DNA of 64,000 nt from Methanofollis aquaemaris (GTDB lineage: Archaea; Halobacteriota; Methanomicrobia; Methanomicrobiales; Methanofollaceae): contig NZ_CP036172.1 of assembly GCF_017357525.1 (NCBI RefSeq), positions 2,454,561 to 2,518,560 of the forward strand. The letters run 5' to 3'. This document shows positions 9,532 to 17,703 of the stretch, one piece after another. Made by a program: the position numbers and the translations under genes. Below the pieces are notes generated by a model. The model did not search any database. It saw only the letters and a list, made by a program, of their open reading frames with translations, and had not been told where the DNA came from. Numbering within the stretch: position 1 is the stretch's first letter; the number at the start of each line of letters is the position of its first letter.

Positions 9532-10077
9532 CTAGTAGACAATGATGGGGATGTCAGCGGTCTGGGCAAGTTTGAGGGTGACCGAACTCAAAGGTGAGAT
9601 CTCGGTCGTCGAAGCCCCGTACTGCTTCGAGACCACGATCATGTCGTGATCTCCGGCAAGTTCGAGGATGTTCTCATACTTCTTTCCTGAAAAGAGCCTG
9701 CTCTTTACCGAGAGCCCTTCTGCTTCAAGTTCTGATACGGTTTGTTTGAGGAGTTCTTCTCCGAAGTTTTCGCGTTTCTGCTTGAAGTCCTGGATCGCCG
9801 CCTCGTCGAGGCTGTCCTCGACGATCCTGATTACCTCCATATCGATGATGTACACCAGCGAGACCGTGGCCCCCTTATAGGTCGAGAGGGTCTCGTACAG
9901 GGCCGGCGGGATCTCCTTCACAAAGTAGTCGAGAGGCATGAGGATGGAGGCGACCTCGGGGACCACAGCCTCTTCTTCGGTGAGAAGGAACTCACGGTAC
10001 TCTTTCACGACGGTGTCGTACCGCTTCCCTGCTACGTCCTTGAACTTTCTCTGAATCAATGAAGCAAAATACCCCAT
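9532..10077 (-). CDS. Universal stress protein, UspA family (permease 2 partner)
   Basis: 181-aa UspA-like protein. Residues ~35-65 are an N-terminal extension (KEYREFLLTEEEAVVPEV) ahead of the first Usp strand, and residues 75-181 hold the fold (VSLVYIIDMEVIRIVEDS, HDMIVVSKQYGASTTE). The classical GxxGRxxxGS loop is replaced by SKQYGASTTEISPLSS, so ATP binding may be altered or absent. The ATG at 10077 (MGYFASLIQRKF) is chosen because upstream codons in this frame are arginine/proline shadow of the next gene. The permease follows after 11 bp. Confidence 0.85.
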   Translation of the reverse strand: MGYFASLIQRKFKDVAGKRYDTVVKEYREFLLTEEEAVVPEVASILMPLDYFVKEIPPALYETLSTYKGATVSLVYIIDMEVIRIVEDSLDEAAIQDFKQKRENFGEELLKQTVSELEAEGLSVKSRLFSGKKYENILELAGDHDMIVVSKQYGASTTEISPLSSVTLKLAQTADIPIIVY

Positions 10078-10109
10078 TGTGATCCCGTGATGGTATGATA
10101 AACGGGACT

Positions 10110-10655
10110 TTAACACTTCTCCCCTGAATGCCTGCCTGAAAGCCGGGCGCGGCAGGCGGGACAGAGCCTCATCCGCTTCCGATCCAGTTCGTCGAGGGTC
10201 TCGGGTTTGAACATCACGCACTCGGGGTCGTCGCAGTGTTCCAGGCCGAGGAGGTGGCAGATCTCGTGGGCTCCTTCCTTCGCCGCCCGGTCGGCGAGGT
10301 CGTCGAAGGCGGACGGCCGGCCATAATAGGCGTTGTCCAGGCGGGCGAGGGAGATGACGGCGCAGCCGGTGGAGGGTCTGGCCAGGCCGAAGACGAAGTC
10401 GCACCCGTCGATGAAGAGGTCGTGGGTGACGATGAGAAGAGCGGGGTCGCGGCAGTTGGCCCGGCGTTTCATGAAGAGGACGCGTTCGAGGACGGCGCGG
10501 GCGTCATACTGGTTGCGTTCGGGATGGTAGCCGTTGATCAACCCTTCCGCGTCCGCATGATCGAGGGGGGTGCCGATGACCAGTTCGATCCGCCGCCCCA
10601 CCGGCATCTGCAGACCGGTCGGGACCTGATGGTCCCAAATAATCGTGACACCCAT
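10110..10655 (-). CDS. amzA: Archaemetzincin zinc metalloprotease
   Basis: Soluble 181-aa metzincin-type peptidase. The zinc site is HEICHLLGLEHC near residue 135, matching HExxHxxGxxHC. It is followed by the structural cysteine pattern CDDPECVMF and CPAC near the C-terminus, as in archaemetzincins. The physiological substrate of the family is not established. The ATG at 10655 (MGVTIIWDHQ) lies only 15 bp from the divergent UPF0146 start. A TATA-like TTTATACT on the minus strand at about 10680-10688 would place transcription close to the ATG, so the mRNA may be leaderless. Confidence 0.92.
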   Translation of the reverse strand: MGVTIIWDHQVPTGLQMPVGRRIELVIGTPLDHADAEGLINGYHPERNQYDARAVLERVLFMKRRANCRDPALLIVTHDLFIDGCDFVFGLARPSTGCAVISLARLDNAYYGRPSAFDDLADRAAKEGAHEICHLLGLEHCDDPECVMFKPETLDELDRKRMRLCPACRARLSGRHSGEKC

Positions 10656-10669
10656 AATACCTAGGTATT
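10656..10669. promoter_or_regulatory. 14-bp perfect palindrome between divergent start codons
   Basis: AATACCTAGGTATT is its own reverse complement and fills nearly the whole 15-bp gap between the amzA ATG (10655, minus) and the UPF0146 GTG (10671, plus). Its position fits a binding site for a dimeric regulator acting on both genes, but this is inference from symmetry and placement only. Confidence 0.45.
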
Positions 10670-10670
10670 C

Positions 10671-11084
10671 GTGGCATCTGAGTATAAACGTATTGAGGGC
10701 TGTATCGCGGCGTATATCTCCGGAAACTATTTCAACGTCGTCGAGATCGGGATCGGGAGAAATCCCGACGTCGCAGTATGGTGCCATGAGGCCGGGCTGC
10801 GGGTGCGGGCGACGGACATCAGGGAACCGTCGTCGACGTCGGGGGTGGAGACGAGGAGAGACGATGTCTTCTGCCCCGACCTCCCCTGGTATGCGGGCGC
10901 CGACCTCGTCTATGCGGTGAGGCCGGGGGTCGAGATGGTCCCGGCGCTCATCACCCTCGCCAGGACGCTTCAGTGCGACCTCCTCGTCTACCACCTGGGC
11001 GACGAGGTCTATCTGGACGGTGGGGAGCGGATCGAGTGCGGCGTCCGGCTGCATCGATATTGTCGCGCCTCGAAGCGATCGTGA
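10671..11084 (+). CDS. UPF0146 family protein
   Basis: 137-aa archaeal protein of unknown function with a Rossmann-like, methyltransferase-type core: NVVEIGIGRNPDVA near residue 22 resembles an AdoMet-binding glycine loop, followed by VRATDIRE and DLVYAVRPGVEM. No catalytic motif is evident. The GTG at 10671 is the only start that leaves the conserved N-terminal helix (RIEGCIAAYI) intact. It is divergent from amzA with only 15 bp between the starts, so the two must share regulatory DNA. Confidence 0.82.
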   Translation: MASEYKRIEGCIAAYISGNYFNVVEIGIGRNPDVAVWCHEAGLRVRATDIREPSSTSGVETRRDDVFCPDLPWYAGADLVYAVRPGVEMVPALITLARTLQCDLLVYHLGDEVYLDGGERIECGVRLHRYCRASKRS

Positions 11085-11829
11085 CAGGGCCGTCCCTGTT
11101 TGATCAGGGTGCCTTCCCCCATGAATCGCGCCGGGGGCCCTGCCCCGGTATCAGGCATGGCGATTGATGGTGAGCGGCACAGTGGAGGATCAGAGTCGTC
11201 CACTTCTATCTTCACGCGAGATTGTGGGAAAGATCCGATGATGCGGGACGGCACATTCTGACCTCCACACCAGCCCTCTTGTCGCGACCCCGAAGATTGA
11301 ACTCGAACGGGAGAGGGGCGATAATTAATTCAACGTGATCACGCGCTCCGTGCCGTCCCCCGCCCTGTCTTCTCGCGAGAGGGCAGAACAGATCGCGTGA
11401 TGAGGGGACGGCACATTCTGACCCCCACACCAGCCCTCTTGTCGCGACTCCGAAGATGGAACCCGGACGGGGAGGTCCAATCTTTTTTCAACGGGATCAC
11501 GCGCCCCGTGCCACCCCCCGCCCTATCCTCTCGCGAGACGGCAGAACAAACCCTGTGATGAGGGGGTGGCATATTCTGATCGTCACGCCTTCCCATATGA
11601 ATCGCGCCGGGGGCTCTGCCCCCGGAACCCCCGGGATTGCGATAGGGGCAGGAAGGCGGAATGAAAGATCCCGAAAAGTGTGGCGCCGCCCCCGGCATGA
11701 GAAGGCGAGACAGAATCCTTCAGGGGAGGCGGCACCTTTGACCGATATGTCTCCCTCCCTCACCTCGATGGGGGGCGGGGAAGAGACCCAAAAAATTCTG
11801 AAAAGAGGGGAGGCCGGCCGAACCCGCGC
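11085..11829. repeat. Gene-free region with hairpin repeats
   Basis: No credible gene between UPF0146 and the convergent rfcL. Two copies of the GC-rich hairpin family lie at about 11126-11165 (partial) and 11603-11657 (full; GGGGGCTCTGCCCCCGG core with GGGATTGCGATAGGGGCAGG tail). A ~159-bp tandem repeat occupies 11239-11580 and is listed separately. Open frames across the region are proline/arginine-rich and change with each repeat. Confidence 0.6.
11239..11580. repeat. Tandem repeat, ~159-bp unit, two full copies plus a partial third
   Basis: Unit 1 starts at 11239 (TGATGCGGGACGGCACATTC), unit 2 at 11398 (TGATGAGGGGACGGCACATT) and a partial unit 3 at 11556 (TGATGAGGGGGTGGCATATT). Units 1 and 2 share CCACACCAGCCCTCTTGTCG, then a less conserved AT-richer stretch, then GATCACGCG and CTCGCGAGA. 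Copies have diverged by point changes, so the array is not recent. No coding capacity is conserved between units. Confidence 0.75.
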
Positions 11830-13215
11830 CTAGAAGGCGTCGAAGAGGGTGGCCTGGTTCACCTTCGGCTGCGCTTTTTCGGGTTTCTCAGGCTCGGGTG
11901 CGGGTTCAGGAGGATCTTCGCGAGGCTCTTTCTCCTTTTTCTTCCGCTCTTTTTCCTTCTCCTTCTCTCTCTTCTTCCTCTCGCGTTCGGCGGCCTTGAG
12001 TTCTTTGACCACCGCCTTCGCCCGTGCCGTGTCGTGGAGGAAGAAGTTCAGTTCGTCGGCGTCGAGGGCGAGCGCCCCGGCGTACGAGAGGGGGTCTTCG
12101 TCGACGAGGAGGGTGACGAGCGGGAGGTACTCCTCCCTGATGGTGTGCTGCGGGAGGGAGAGGGCGTGGGAGAGTTTGTGCATCACCGAGGCGCGGACCG
12201 CCTTCTGTTTGCGGGCGCTGCCCATCCGCCGCCACCTGGCCGGGGGCATCAGTCTCCCGTGGGCTCCCACCCCGCCGGTCGCCTCTTTGACGCCGATGAG
12301 CATCGTTGCGGTGGCGTATTTCCAGAGGGCAAAATATTGCCGTCGGCGGGTGAGCCCGAGCCACTCGTCGGCCCGCGCGAGGGGGACGTACGCCTGCATC
12401 TCGGCCTCGGGACGCTGGAGGGTGTGGAGGTTGCCTTCGAGCCACTGGAGGACGGCATCAGGGTCGTCGTCCACCGCCCTACTGAGTGCCATCAACTCGC
12501 CGTCAGGCTTTCCCGCATAGGTGGCGGCGACGAGGTCGAAGATCGTCGCCCGCCGGTCTTTCTGGTCGGTGTGGACATCCGCGGCATCGATCTCGTCCTT
12601 CCCGAGGGCCGAGGCATAGAGCATGTTGACGGCCGCGCGGACATCGCCCCCGGCACTCCGGGCGATCGCATCGAGGGCCTCCTGCGAGCAGGCGATCTTC
12701 TCGCACCCGCAGATCTCCCTGAGCCGCGGCACGATGGACCGGGCCTGGATGGCCCTGAACTGGACCGGTTCGCCGATGGCCCGCAGTTCCTTCGAGAGGC
12801 CGTAGAGGTCGTTGGCGATGAGGAGGATCGGCTGGCAGGAATGTTTGACGATCTCGATGATCGCGCGCGCCCCCCCGCGGTCCGCGGTCCCGTGGAGGTT
12901 GTCGGCCTCGTCAAGGAGGATGAGTTTGCGCTCGGCCCCGAGGAGGCTTGCCGTGGCGCTCGAAGTGCCGGCCACCCGTTCGAGGACGGCCTTCGTCCGC
13001 TGGTCGCTCGCGTTCAGTTCGACGACCTCCCAGCGCATGTCGCGTGCCAGGGCGTGGGCGCTGGAGGTCTTGCCCACGCCGGGCTTCCCGTACAGGATCA
13101 GGGGCGGACTCTCACGCGTCCACGACCTGGCCCATTCGTAGATCTGGCGCACGGCTGGCCCGTTCCCGACGAGATCCTGGAGGCTCTGCGGGCGGTACTT
13201 CTCGGTCCAGTCCAT
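11830..13215 (-). CDS. rfcL: Replication factor C large subunit
   Basis: Clamp-loader ATPase that, with RfcS, loads PCNA onto primed DNA. The N-terminus [17 protein letters not shown] is the RFC box; Walker A is [11 protein letters not shown], Walker [10 protein letters not shown]. The last ~80 residues are a Lys/Glu-rich charged tail ending in QATLFDAF, a PCNA-interacting (PIP) motif at the extreme C-terminus. Length 461 aa fits archaeal RfcL. The ATG at 13215 is chosen because the family begins with MDWxEKYRP; another ATG four codons upstream (13227) is possible. It is divergent from mmp2. Confidence 0.94.
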   Translation of the reverse strand: MDWTEKYRPQSLQDLVGNGPAVRQIYEWARSWTRESPPLILYGKPGVGKTSSAHALARDMRWEVVELNASDQRTKAVLERVAGTSSATASLLGAERKLILLDEADNLHGTADRGGARAIIEIVKHSCQPILLIANDLYGLSKELRAIGEPVQFRAIQARSIVPRLREICGCEKIACSQEALDAIARSAGGDVRAAVNMLYASALGKDEIDAADVHTDQKDRRATIFDLVAATYAGKPDGELMALSRAVDDDPDAVLQWLEGNLHTLQRPEAEMQAYVPLARADEWLGLTRRRQYFALWKYATATMLIGVKEATGGVGAHGRLMPPARWRRMGSARKQKAVRASVMHKLSHALSLPQHTIREEYLPLVTLLVDEDPLSYAGALALDADELNFFLHDTARAKAVVKELKAAERERKKREKEKEKERKKKEKEPREDPPEPAPEPEKPEKAQPKVNQATLFDAF

Positions 13216-13256
13216 ATGCAGGATCATAGGGGCGGGGATCTCAAATATGCAGTGGT

Positions 13257-14366
13257 ATGGCCCGCGGCTCTGCCTGCCTGGGGCTCCGGTGTGCAATCAA
13301 ATACATTATCTTTGATGAAAAAGAGTACCATACAAGCTTACAGGATGTTGGTGTTATCGTGGTAGACAACTGTTCCCCCGATTCGGTTGCCAGATCGGTC
13401 CGGGAATACGAAGGGGTTACAAGGAAGCGCGGGATCGGGGAGTTGATCGAGTGTCTCAGGATCACCGACCAGCCCGACGTCGTCGCGTCCTTCGGCGAGG
13501 ACGCCGCTGTGATCAGGCAGGACGACCTGGCTCTCCTCCTGGCGGCAGACGGCATATGGAGCAGACTGATGGAAGCCGACCCGTTCTGGGCCGGATATTG
13601 TGCTGTGCTGGTGAATGTGCACGACATCGCCGCGATGGGCGGGAGACCCCTGGCGATGGTCGACGTCCTCTCGTTTACCGACGGAACGCTCCGCAACGAG
13701 GTGACCAGAGGTATGCAGGCGGCGTCCGAGCAGTTCGGCGTCCCGATCGTGGGCGGCCATCTTCACCCGGACACGCCGTACTCGGTCATCGACCTTGCGA
13801 TCATGGGCTCGATGCCGATCGACGATGTCATCTATTCGAGCACCGCCGGGGCCGGCGACCGGATCGTGGCCGCGATCGATCTCGAAGGTCGGGTGCACCC
13901 CTCGTGCCTGCTGAACTGGGACTCGGCGACGATGAGGTCGGCCGGGGAGGTGCGAAAACAGATCGGGGTGATGCGGGAACTCGCCACCCGTCATCTGGTC
14001 ACGGCGGCCAAGGACATCTCCAACCCCGGTGTCATCGGCACGCTGGGGATGCTCCTCGAAACTTCGAAGAAGGGGGCCGAGATCGAACTCGACGCGATCC
14101 CGCGCCCTGATCTCAAGGCCCACGGGCTCACCTTCGAGCACTGGGTGCGGATGTACCCGGGGATGGGCTTCATCATGACCTGTCATGACGAGCACACCGA
14201 GGAGGTCTGCCGGCTCTTCGAGGAGGCCGGGATGACGGCGCGGCCGATCGGGTGGGTGAACGACTCGCACTCGCTCTCGGTCTCGTACGAGGGGACCACC
14301 ACCTCGGTCTTCAATCTTGAGTCCGAGGGGATTATGCGGATCATCGACACCACAGACCTGGTATGA
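13257..14366 (+). CDS. Methanogenesis marker protein 2 (AIR synthase-related)
   Basis: Member of the PurM/AIR-synthase-like superfamily found in methanogens as marker 2; its exact reaction is unproven. Visible features are the ATP-binding style segment [13 protein letters not shown] near residue 78, [15 protein letters not shown] near 120, [11 protein letters not shown] near 165 and [16 protein letters not shown] near 255. The ATG at 13257 gives 369 aa, but the first ~34 residues are not family-like. A TATA-like AAATACATTATC near 13299 suggests the real start may be the GTG at 13359 ([19 protein letters not shown]). Its end overlaps mmp4 by 4 bp, coupling the two markers. Confidence 0.88.
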   Translation: MARGSACLGLRCAIKYIIFDEKEYHTSLQDVGVIVVDNCSPDSVARSVREYEGVTRKRGIGELIECLRITDQPDVVASFGEDAAVIRQDDLALLLAADGIWSRLMEADPFWAGYCAVLVNVHDIAAMGGRPLAMVDVLSFTDGTLRNEVTRGMQAASEQFGVPIVGGHLHPDTPYSVIDLAIMGSMPIDDVIYSSTAGAGDRIVAAIDLEGRVHPSCLLNWDSATMRSAGEVRKQIGVMRELATRHLVTAAKDISNPGVIGTLGMLLETSKKGAEIELDAIPRPDLKAHGLTFEHWVRMYPGMGFIMTCHDEHTEEVCRLFEEAGMTARPIGWVNDSHSLSVSYEGTTTSVFNLESEGIMRIIDTTDLV

Positions 14367-15124
14367 GTATCGGTATCGGTGCCGGCGGCGACCCGGAGAA
14401 GGTCGCCGAGAGTGTCAGGAAGGTCGCGGACCGGGTGCAGGCCGTCTGTTACTGCCGGCCGGGCGTGATGGACGGTCTGGGGGTCGAGACGCGGGAGAGC
14501 GAGCGGCCCTGGGAGACGATGGTCGACGACCTGCTGGCCGGGCGGATCGAGGGTGCGGTGCGGGGCACTCTGCCGGCAAACGAGACGCTGCGGTGCCTGA
14601 AGGAGGAGTGCGGCGTCGATCATCTGGAACGGGTCGCCCTCCTTGAGACGGCCGACGGCGTGCGGTTCCTCTTCGCCCCGGTGGGGGTGGACGAGGGATG
14701 GACGATCGCGGAGAGGCTTGCCTTTGTGGAGAAGGCGCGGCCGATCGCGCGTTCGTTCGGTCTCTCGAACCGCGTCGCCGTCCTCTCGGGCGGGCGGTAC
14801 GGCGACGTGGGTCGCCACCCGGCGGTGGACCGGTCGCTTGCCGATGCCGAACTGGTCGCCCGTCTGGGCGATGCGGAGCACTGCGAGGTGCGTATCGAGG
14901 ATGCGGTGCGTCGGTGCGGGGTGATCATCGCTCCGGACGGGATCTCGGGCAACCTGATCTTCCGTACGCTCACGTTCCTCGGGAAGGGAGCGGGACATGG
15001 GGCGCCGGTGGTTAATATCGGGTCTATTTTTGTGGATACTTCGCGCGCCTCTCCTGATTACACGAGCGCCCTGCTCCTCGCCGCGTCGATGGCCGGATCG
15101 GGAAAAACCGACGAAATCGATTAA
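14363..15124 (+). CDS. Methanogenesis marker protein 4 (Mmp4/MtxX)
   Basis: Protein of the MtxX family, distantly related to phosphotransacetylase/PlsX-like enzymes and almost restricted to methanogens; its biochemical role is not settled. Residues 1-10 ([10 protein letters not shown]) and the C-terminal GISGNLIFRTLTFLGKGAGHGAPVVN with IFVDTSRAS are characteristic. At 253 aa it is complete. It overlaps mmp2 by 4 bp. A T-rich tract follows the stop within 30 bp. Confidence 0.87.
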   Translation: MSIGIGAGGDPEKVAESVRKVADRVQAVCYCRPGVMDGLGVETRESERPWETMVDDLLAGRIEGAVRGTLPANETLRCLKEECGVDHLERVALLETADGVRFLFAPVGVDEGWTIAERLAFVEKARPIARSFGLSNRVAVLSGGRYGDVGRHPAVDRSLADAELVARLGDAEHCEVRIEDAVRRCGVIIAPDGISGNLIFRTLTFLGKGAGHGAPVVNIGSIFVDTSRASPDYTSALLLAASMAGSGKTDEID

Positions 15125-15150
15125 TATCTCAAAATAATCTCAGATTGCAC

Positions 15151-15162
15151 TTTTCTTTTTTT
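15151..15162 (+). terminator. T-rich archaeal-type terminator after mmp4
   Basis: TTTTCTTTTTTT lies 26 bp after the mmp4 stop on the coding strand, with no obvious GC hairpin. Oligo-T tracts of this kind are typical intrinsic termination signals in archaea. Confidence 0.5.
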
Positions 15163-15250
15163 GGCCAATCTCCTTCACCCAAACCGGATGTGAACCAAAA
15201 TTCCCTCCCTAATACGATATTAAAAGCCATAATGGGCGGTTCAATAGGAA

Positions 15251-15290
15251 AGTATTAAATACTCTTCGAGAAACTGATATTCTAGAGGTA
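15251..15290 (+). promoter_or_regulatory. Histone gene promoter and ribosome binding site
   Basis: AGTATTAAATACT at about 15251-15263 contains a TATA-like TTAAATA and is itself nearly palindromic. Transcription from ~26 bases downstream would start near 15282. GAGGT at 15285-15289 lies 8 bases ahead of the ATG and matches an archaeal Shine-Dalgarno, and it supports the start at 15298. Confidence 0.55.
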
Positions 15291-15297
15291 ATTGGAC

Positions 15298-15504
15298 ATG
15301 GCAGACTTACCAATTGCAGCGGTTGTCAGAATCGCTAAGAAGAATGGTGCTGAGAGAGTTGGAAGCGACGCAGCTGCGGCCCTTGTCGGAAAGGCCGAGG
15401 CCTACATCGCCGGCCTGACCAAAGAGGCAAACCGCCTCGCCCAGCACGCCGGTCGCAAGACGATCAAGGAAGAGGATGTTGAACTCGCGGCAAAGTCCGC
15501 CTGA
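15298..15504 (+). CDS. Archaeal histone
   Basis: 68-aa histone-fold protein that wraps DNA as dimers and higher oligomers. The sequence starts ADLPIAAVVRIAKKNGAERVG and has the typical helix-strand-helix pattern: AAAALVGKAEAYIAGLTKEA as the central helix and GRKTIKEEDVELAAKS as the last helix, which includes the RKTIKEEDV DNA-binding loop. ATG 15298 (MADLP) is preferred over a TTG two codons upstream because it has the well-placed GAGGT. The gene is monocistronic and sits in the most AT-rich leader of the region. Confidence 0.96.
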   Translation: MADLPIAAVVRIAKKNGAERVGSDAAAALVGKAEAYIAGLTKEANRLAQHAGRKTIKEEDVELAAKSA

Positions 15505-15882
15505 ACCCCCCTCTTTCTTTCCTGAACGCTGTTCGGACGTTTCCCTGTTTTTCGTTTCTGCTGATGGTCGAGTCGGTGGGCTCGCTCTTGTTCCGGTTGG
15601 AACGGCAGGCTGTGTAGAAGCATGAACCTCTGGCTCAAGCGTACGCGGTTGAATATTATCGTCGCTTGCTCTCTCTTTTCAAGGCCGGAGAATCGGTGGG
15701 GATCTCGTTCAATCGCCGCCCCGCCTATCCTTGCCGTGGGGGGTCCGCGGGTCTCCCCCGGCGCGGGATGGCGGTGAAGATTCTGCGATTGTGGGCGGCA
15801 CGTCTGATCAGTCCGCCCTCGTCGTCAATCGATTCAGAATATCGGGGAATCAACACCGCCGAAAAAAAGAGTATGATCTACC
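15505..15882. repeat. Gene-free region after histone gene with dispersed repeats
   Basis: No gene supported. About 15600-15720 contains the GAAGCATGAAC, GCTCAAGCGTACGC and CTTTTCAAG pattern shared with 95-215, 7700-7770 and 27373-27480. About 15713-15773 contains a GC-rich hairpin repeat (CCGTGGGGGGTCCGC and GGGTCTCCCCCGGCGC). These are non-coding by inspection. Confidence 0.55.
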
Positions 15883-16370
15883 TCATTCTCCAGATCGCGA
15901 CGGCGGCGAGGGGTCGCTGCCGATCGCAAAGAAGGAGAAACCTGGACTTGTAGCCGAGATGTGCCTGGCGGTCTCGTCCTCCCTGATGACCATGGCCGGA
16001 AGGGGGTGCCATGCACTGTGGTGGTATCGATACAGCACCACATCGACAGGTTCTATGCCCTGGCTCCTCAAGTCATGTCCTTCGACGCTGAAGAGGGCAA
16101 GGACGCCCTCGATTGCATCGTCGGTCGTGTGGTAGAGGGTCACCTTGTCGTACGTGTAGACCACCCGGCCGGTCTGCTCGACGATGATCAAGATCTTACC
16201 TGCCGACCAGGCAGAGGTGGTCGAACGGCCACTATAGGACTTGGGGTATGAGAAGCGGTGACCGTCTGCTCCGCGGTCAATGAACCGTAGGTGTTGGAGA
16301 CGGTTGGTCCAATGGTGTACGTCCCTTCGTCGACGTAGCGATGGGTCGGGTTCTGGTCGGTCGAAGGGCG
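15883..16370 (-). pseudogene. Remnant of a cell-surface protein with PKD and PGF-pre-PGF domains
   Basis: Reading the minus strand, 16250-16365 encodes the end of a PKD domain (STDQNPTHRYVDEGTYTIGP then TVSNTYGSL). After a frame change, 15883-16280 encodes a PGF-pre-PGF-type region with WSAGKILIIVEQTGRVVY, the W in SAWHPLPAMVI and the closing SPGFSFFAIG. PGF-pre-PGF domains are found in archaeal S-layer-type surface proteins. There is no start codon, signal peptide or single frame, so the gene is decayed. The two domain pieces are in the order expected for an intact surface protein. Confidence 0.7.
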
Positions 16371-16411
16371 CCGTAGTCGGCGCTCCCCTCGAAAAAAAAG
16401 TATCTAATCCT

Positions 16412-16990
16412 TCACAGCGTGCCTTTCGTGCTTGGCACGCCCTGCCGGCCGTCCCGTGCGACCGCCTTCCTGAGGGCGACGCCGAAGGCCTTGTAGATTG
16501 CCTCGGCGATGTGGTGGTCGTTGCGCCCGTAGAACCTGACATGGGCCGTCACCCCGGCCTGCGTGCAGAGGCTGTAGAAGAAGTGCTCGAAGAGCGTGGT
16601 GTCGATCCCGCCGACCGCGGGTGAGTTGAACGAACCCATGAAGACCAGGTAGCCCCGGCCGCCGACGTCCAGGGCCACCGTCGCGAGCGCCTCGTCCATC
16701 GGGATCGAAGCGTCGGCGAAGCGCGTGATCCCGGCGCCGTCGCCGACCGCCTCCTTCAGCGCCGCGCCGAGCACGATCCCCACGTCCTCGACGAGATGGT
16801 GGGCGTCCACCTCAAGGTCGCCCTCCGCATCCACCCGCAGGGCGAAGCCGCCGTGTTTTGCAAACGACGCGAGCATGTGATCGAGGAAGGGCAGTCCTGT
16901 CTCGATCCTGCTCTCCCCCTCGCCCTCCAGGTCCAGGGTGAGATCGATCTTTGTTTCCTTCGTCTCTCTCTGAATGGAACTTTGTCTCAT
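16412..16990 (-). CDS. hisB: Imidazoleglycerol-phosphate dehydratase
   Basis: Sixth step of histidine synthesis: dehydration of imidazoleglycerol phosphate at a dimanganese site. Metal-binding signatures are [14 protein letters not shown] near residue 35, [11 protein letters not shown] near 66 and [14 protein letters not shown] near 160. At 192 aa it is the monofunctional form. It overlaps hisA by 4 bp and ends the MAT-hisG-hisA-hisB run; a decayed surface-protein gene follows. Confidence 0.95.
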   Translation of the reverse strand: MRQSSIQRETKETKIDLTLDLEGEGESRIETGLPFLDHMLASFAKHGGFALRVDAEGDLEVDAHHLVEDVGIVLGAALKEAVGDGAGITRFADASIPMDEALATVALDVGGRGYLVFMGSFNSPAVGGIDTTLFEHFFYSLCTQAGVTAHVRFYGRNDHHIAEAIYKAFGVALRKAVARDGRQGVPSTKGTL

Positions 16991-17697
16991 CGTGCCGCCT
17001 CCAGTGCCTCTTCAAGCGTGATCTTCCCGCTGTACAGCGCCGATCCGAGCACCACCCCGGCGACCCCCAGGTCGCGGAGCGCCCGCACGTCCTCCGCGCT
17101 CGTCACCCCGCCGGCCACGACCACCGGCAGGGAGGTCCGCTCCAGCAGACGTGCGACCGGTTCGGTCTCGATGCCCTGGCAGAGTCCTTCGACCGCCACG
17201 TTGGTGAAGAGGAGCGAACCCGCCCCGAGCGCCTCGAAGCGTTCGGCCCAGGCGAGATAGTCGCCGGCCTCCTCCTGCCAGCCCTCGATGACCACCGCCC
17301 CGCCCCTCGCGTCGACGCCGGCCATCACCTGCTCGGGCCCGAACTCCTGGGAGAGATCGCGGATGATCTCAGGCTCGCGGACCGCCACCGTCCCCAGGAT
17401 CACCCGGCCGACTCCGGTCTCCAGCCAGGCGCGAGCGTCCTCGCGGCTCCTGATCCCGCCGCCGAGCTGCACGAAGACCCCCGTCTCCTCGATCACCTCG
17501 CGGATCATCTCCGCGTTCGCCCGCGCCGACCCGAAGGCCCCGTCCAGGTTCACCACATGGAGCGCCTCGGCCCCCGCGTCCAGCCACCGGCGTGCGTTCT
17601 GGAGCGGCGTCCCGAAGGCCCGCGCACTCTCCCGCCGCCCCTGCACCAGTTGCACGCACTGCCCGCCCAGGATATCGACTGCCGGAAAGACGATCAT
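16987..17697 (-). CDS. hisA: ProFAR isomerase (phosphoribosylformimino-AICAR-P isomerase)
   Basis: Fourth step of histidine synthesis, a TIM barrel of 236 aa. The N-terminal [14 protein letters not shown] contains the catalytic Asp, and the barrel phosphate sites are seen as [12 protein letters not shown] and [15 protein letters not shown]. The second catalytic Asp is likely in the strand around residue 130 (MAGVDARGG). The ATG at 17697 is preferred; a GTG two codons upstream immediately follows the hisG stop. The end overlaps hisB by 4 bp. Confidence 0.94.
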   Translation of the reverse strand: MIVFPAVDILGGQCVQLVQGRRESARAFGTPLQNARRWLDAGAEALHVVNLDGAFGSARANAEMIREVIEETGVFVQLGGGIRSREDARAWLETGVGRVILGTVAVREPEIIRDLSQEFGPEQVMAGVDARGGAVVIEGWQEEAGDYLAWAERFEALGAGSLLFTNVAVEGLCQGIETEPVARLLERTSLPVVVAGGVTSAEDVRALRDLGVAGVVLGSALYSGKITLEEALEAAR

Positions 17698-17703
17698 AAG
17701 CAC

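Noticed and set aside
11339-11763. Small open frames on both strands between UPF0146 and rfcL
   Set aside because: They follow the tandem and hairpin repeats and have no conserved protein features.
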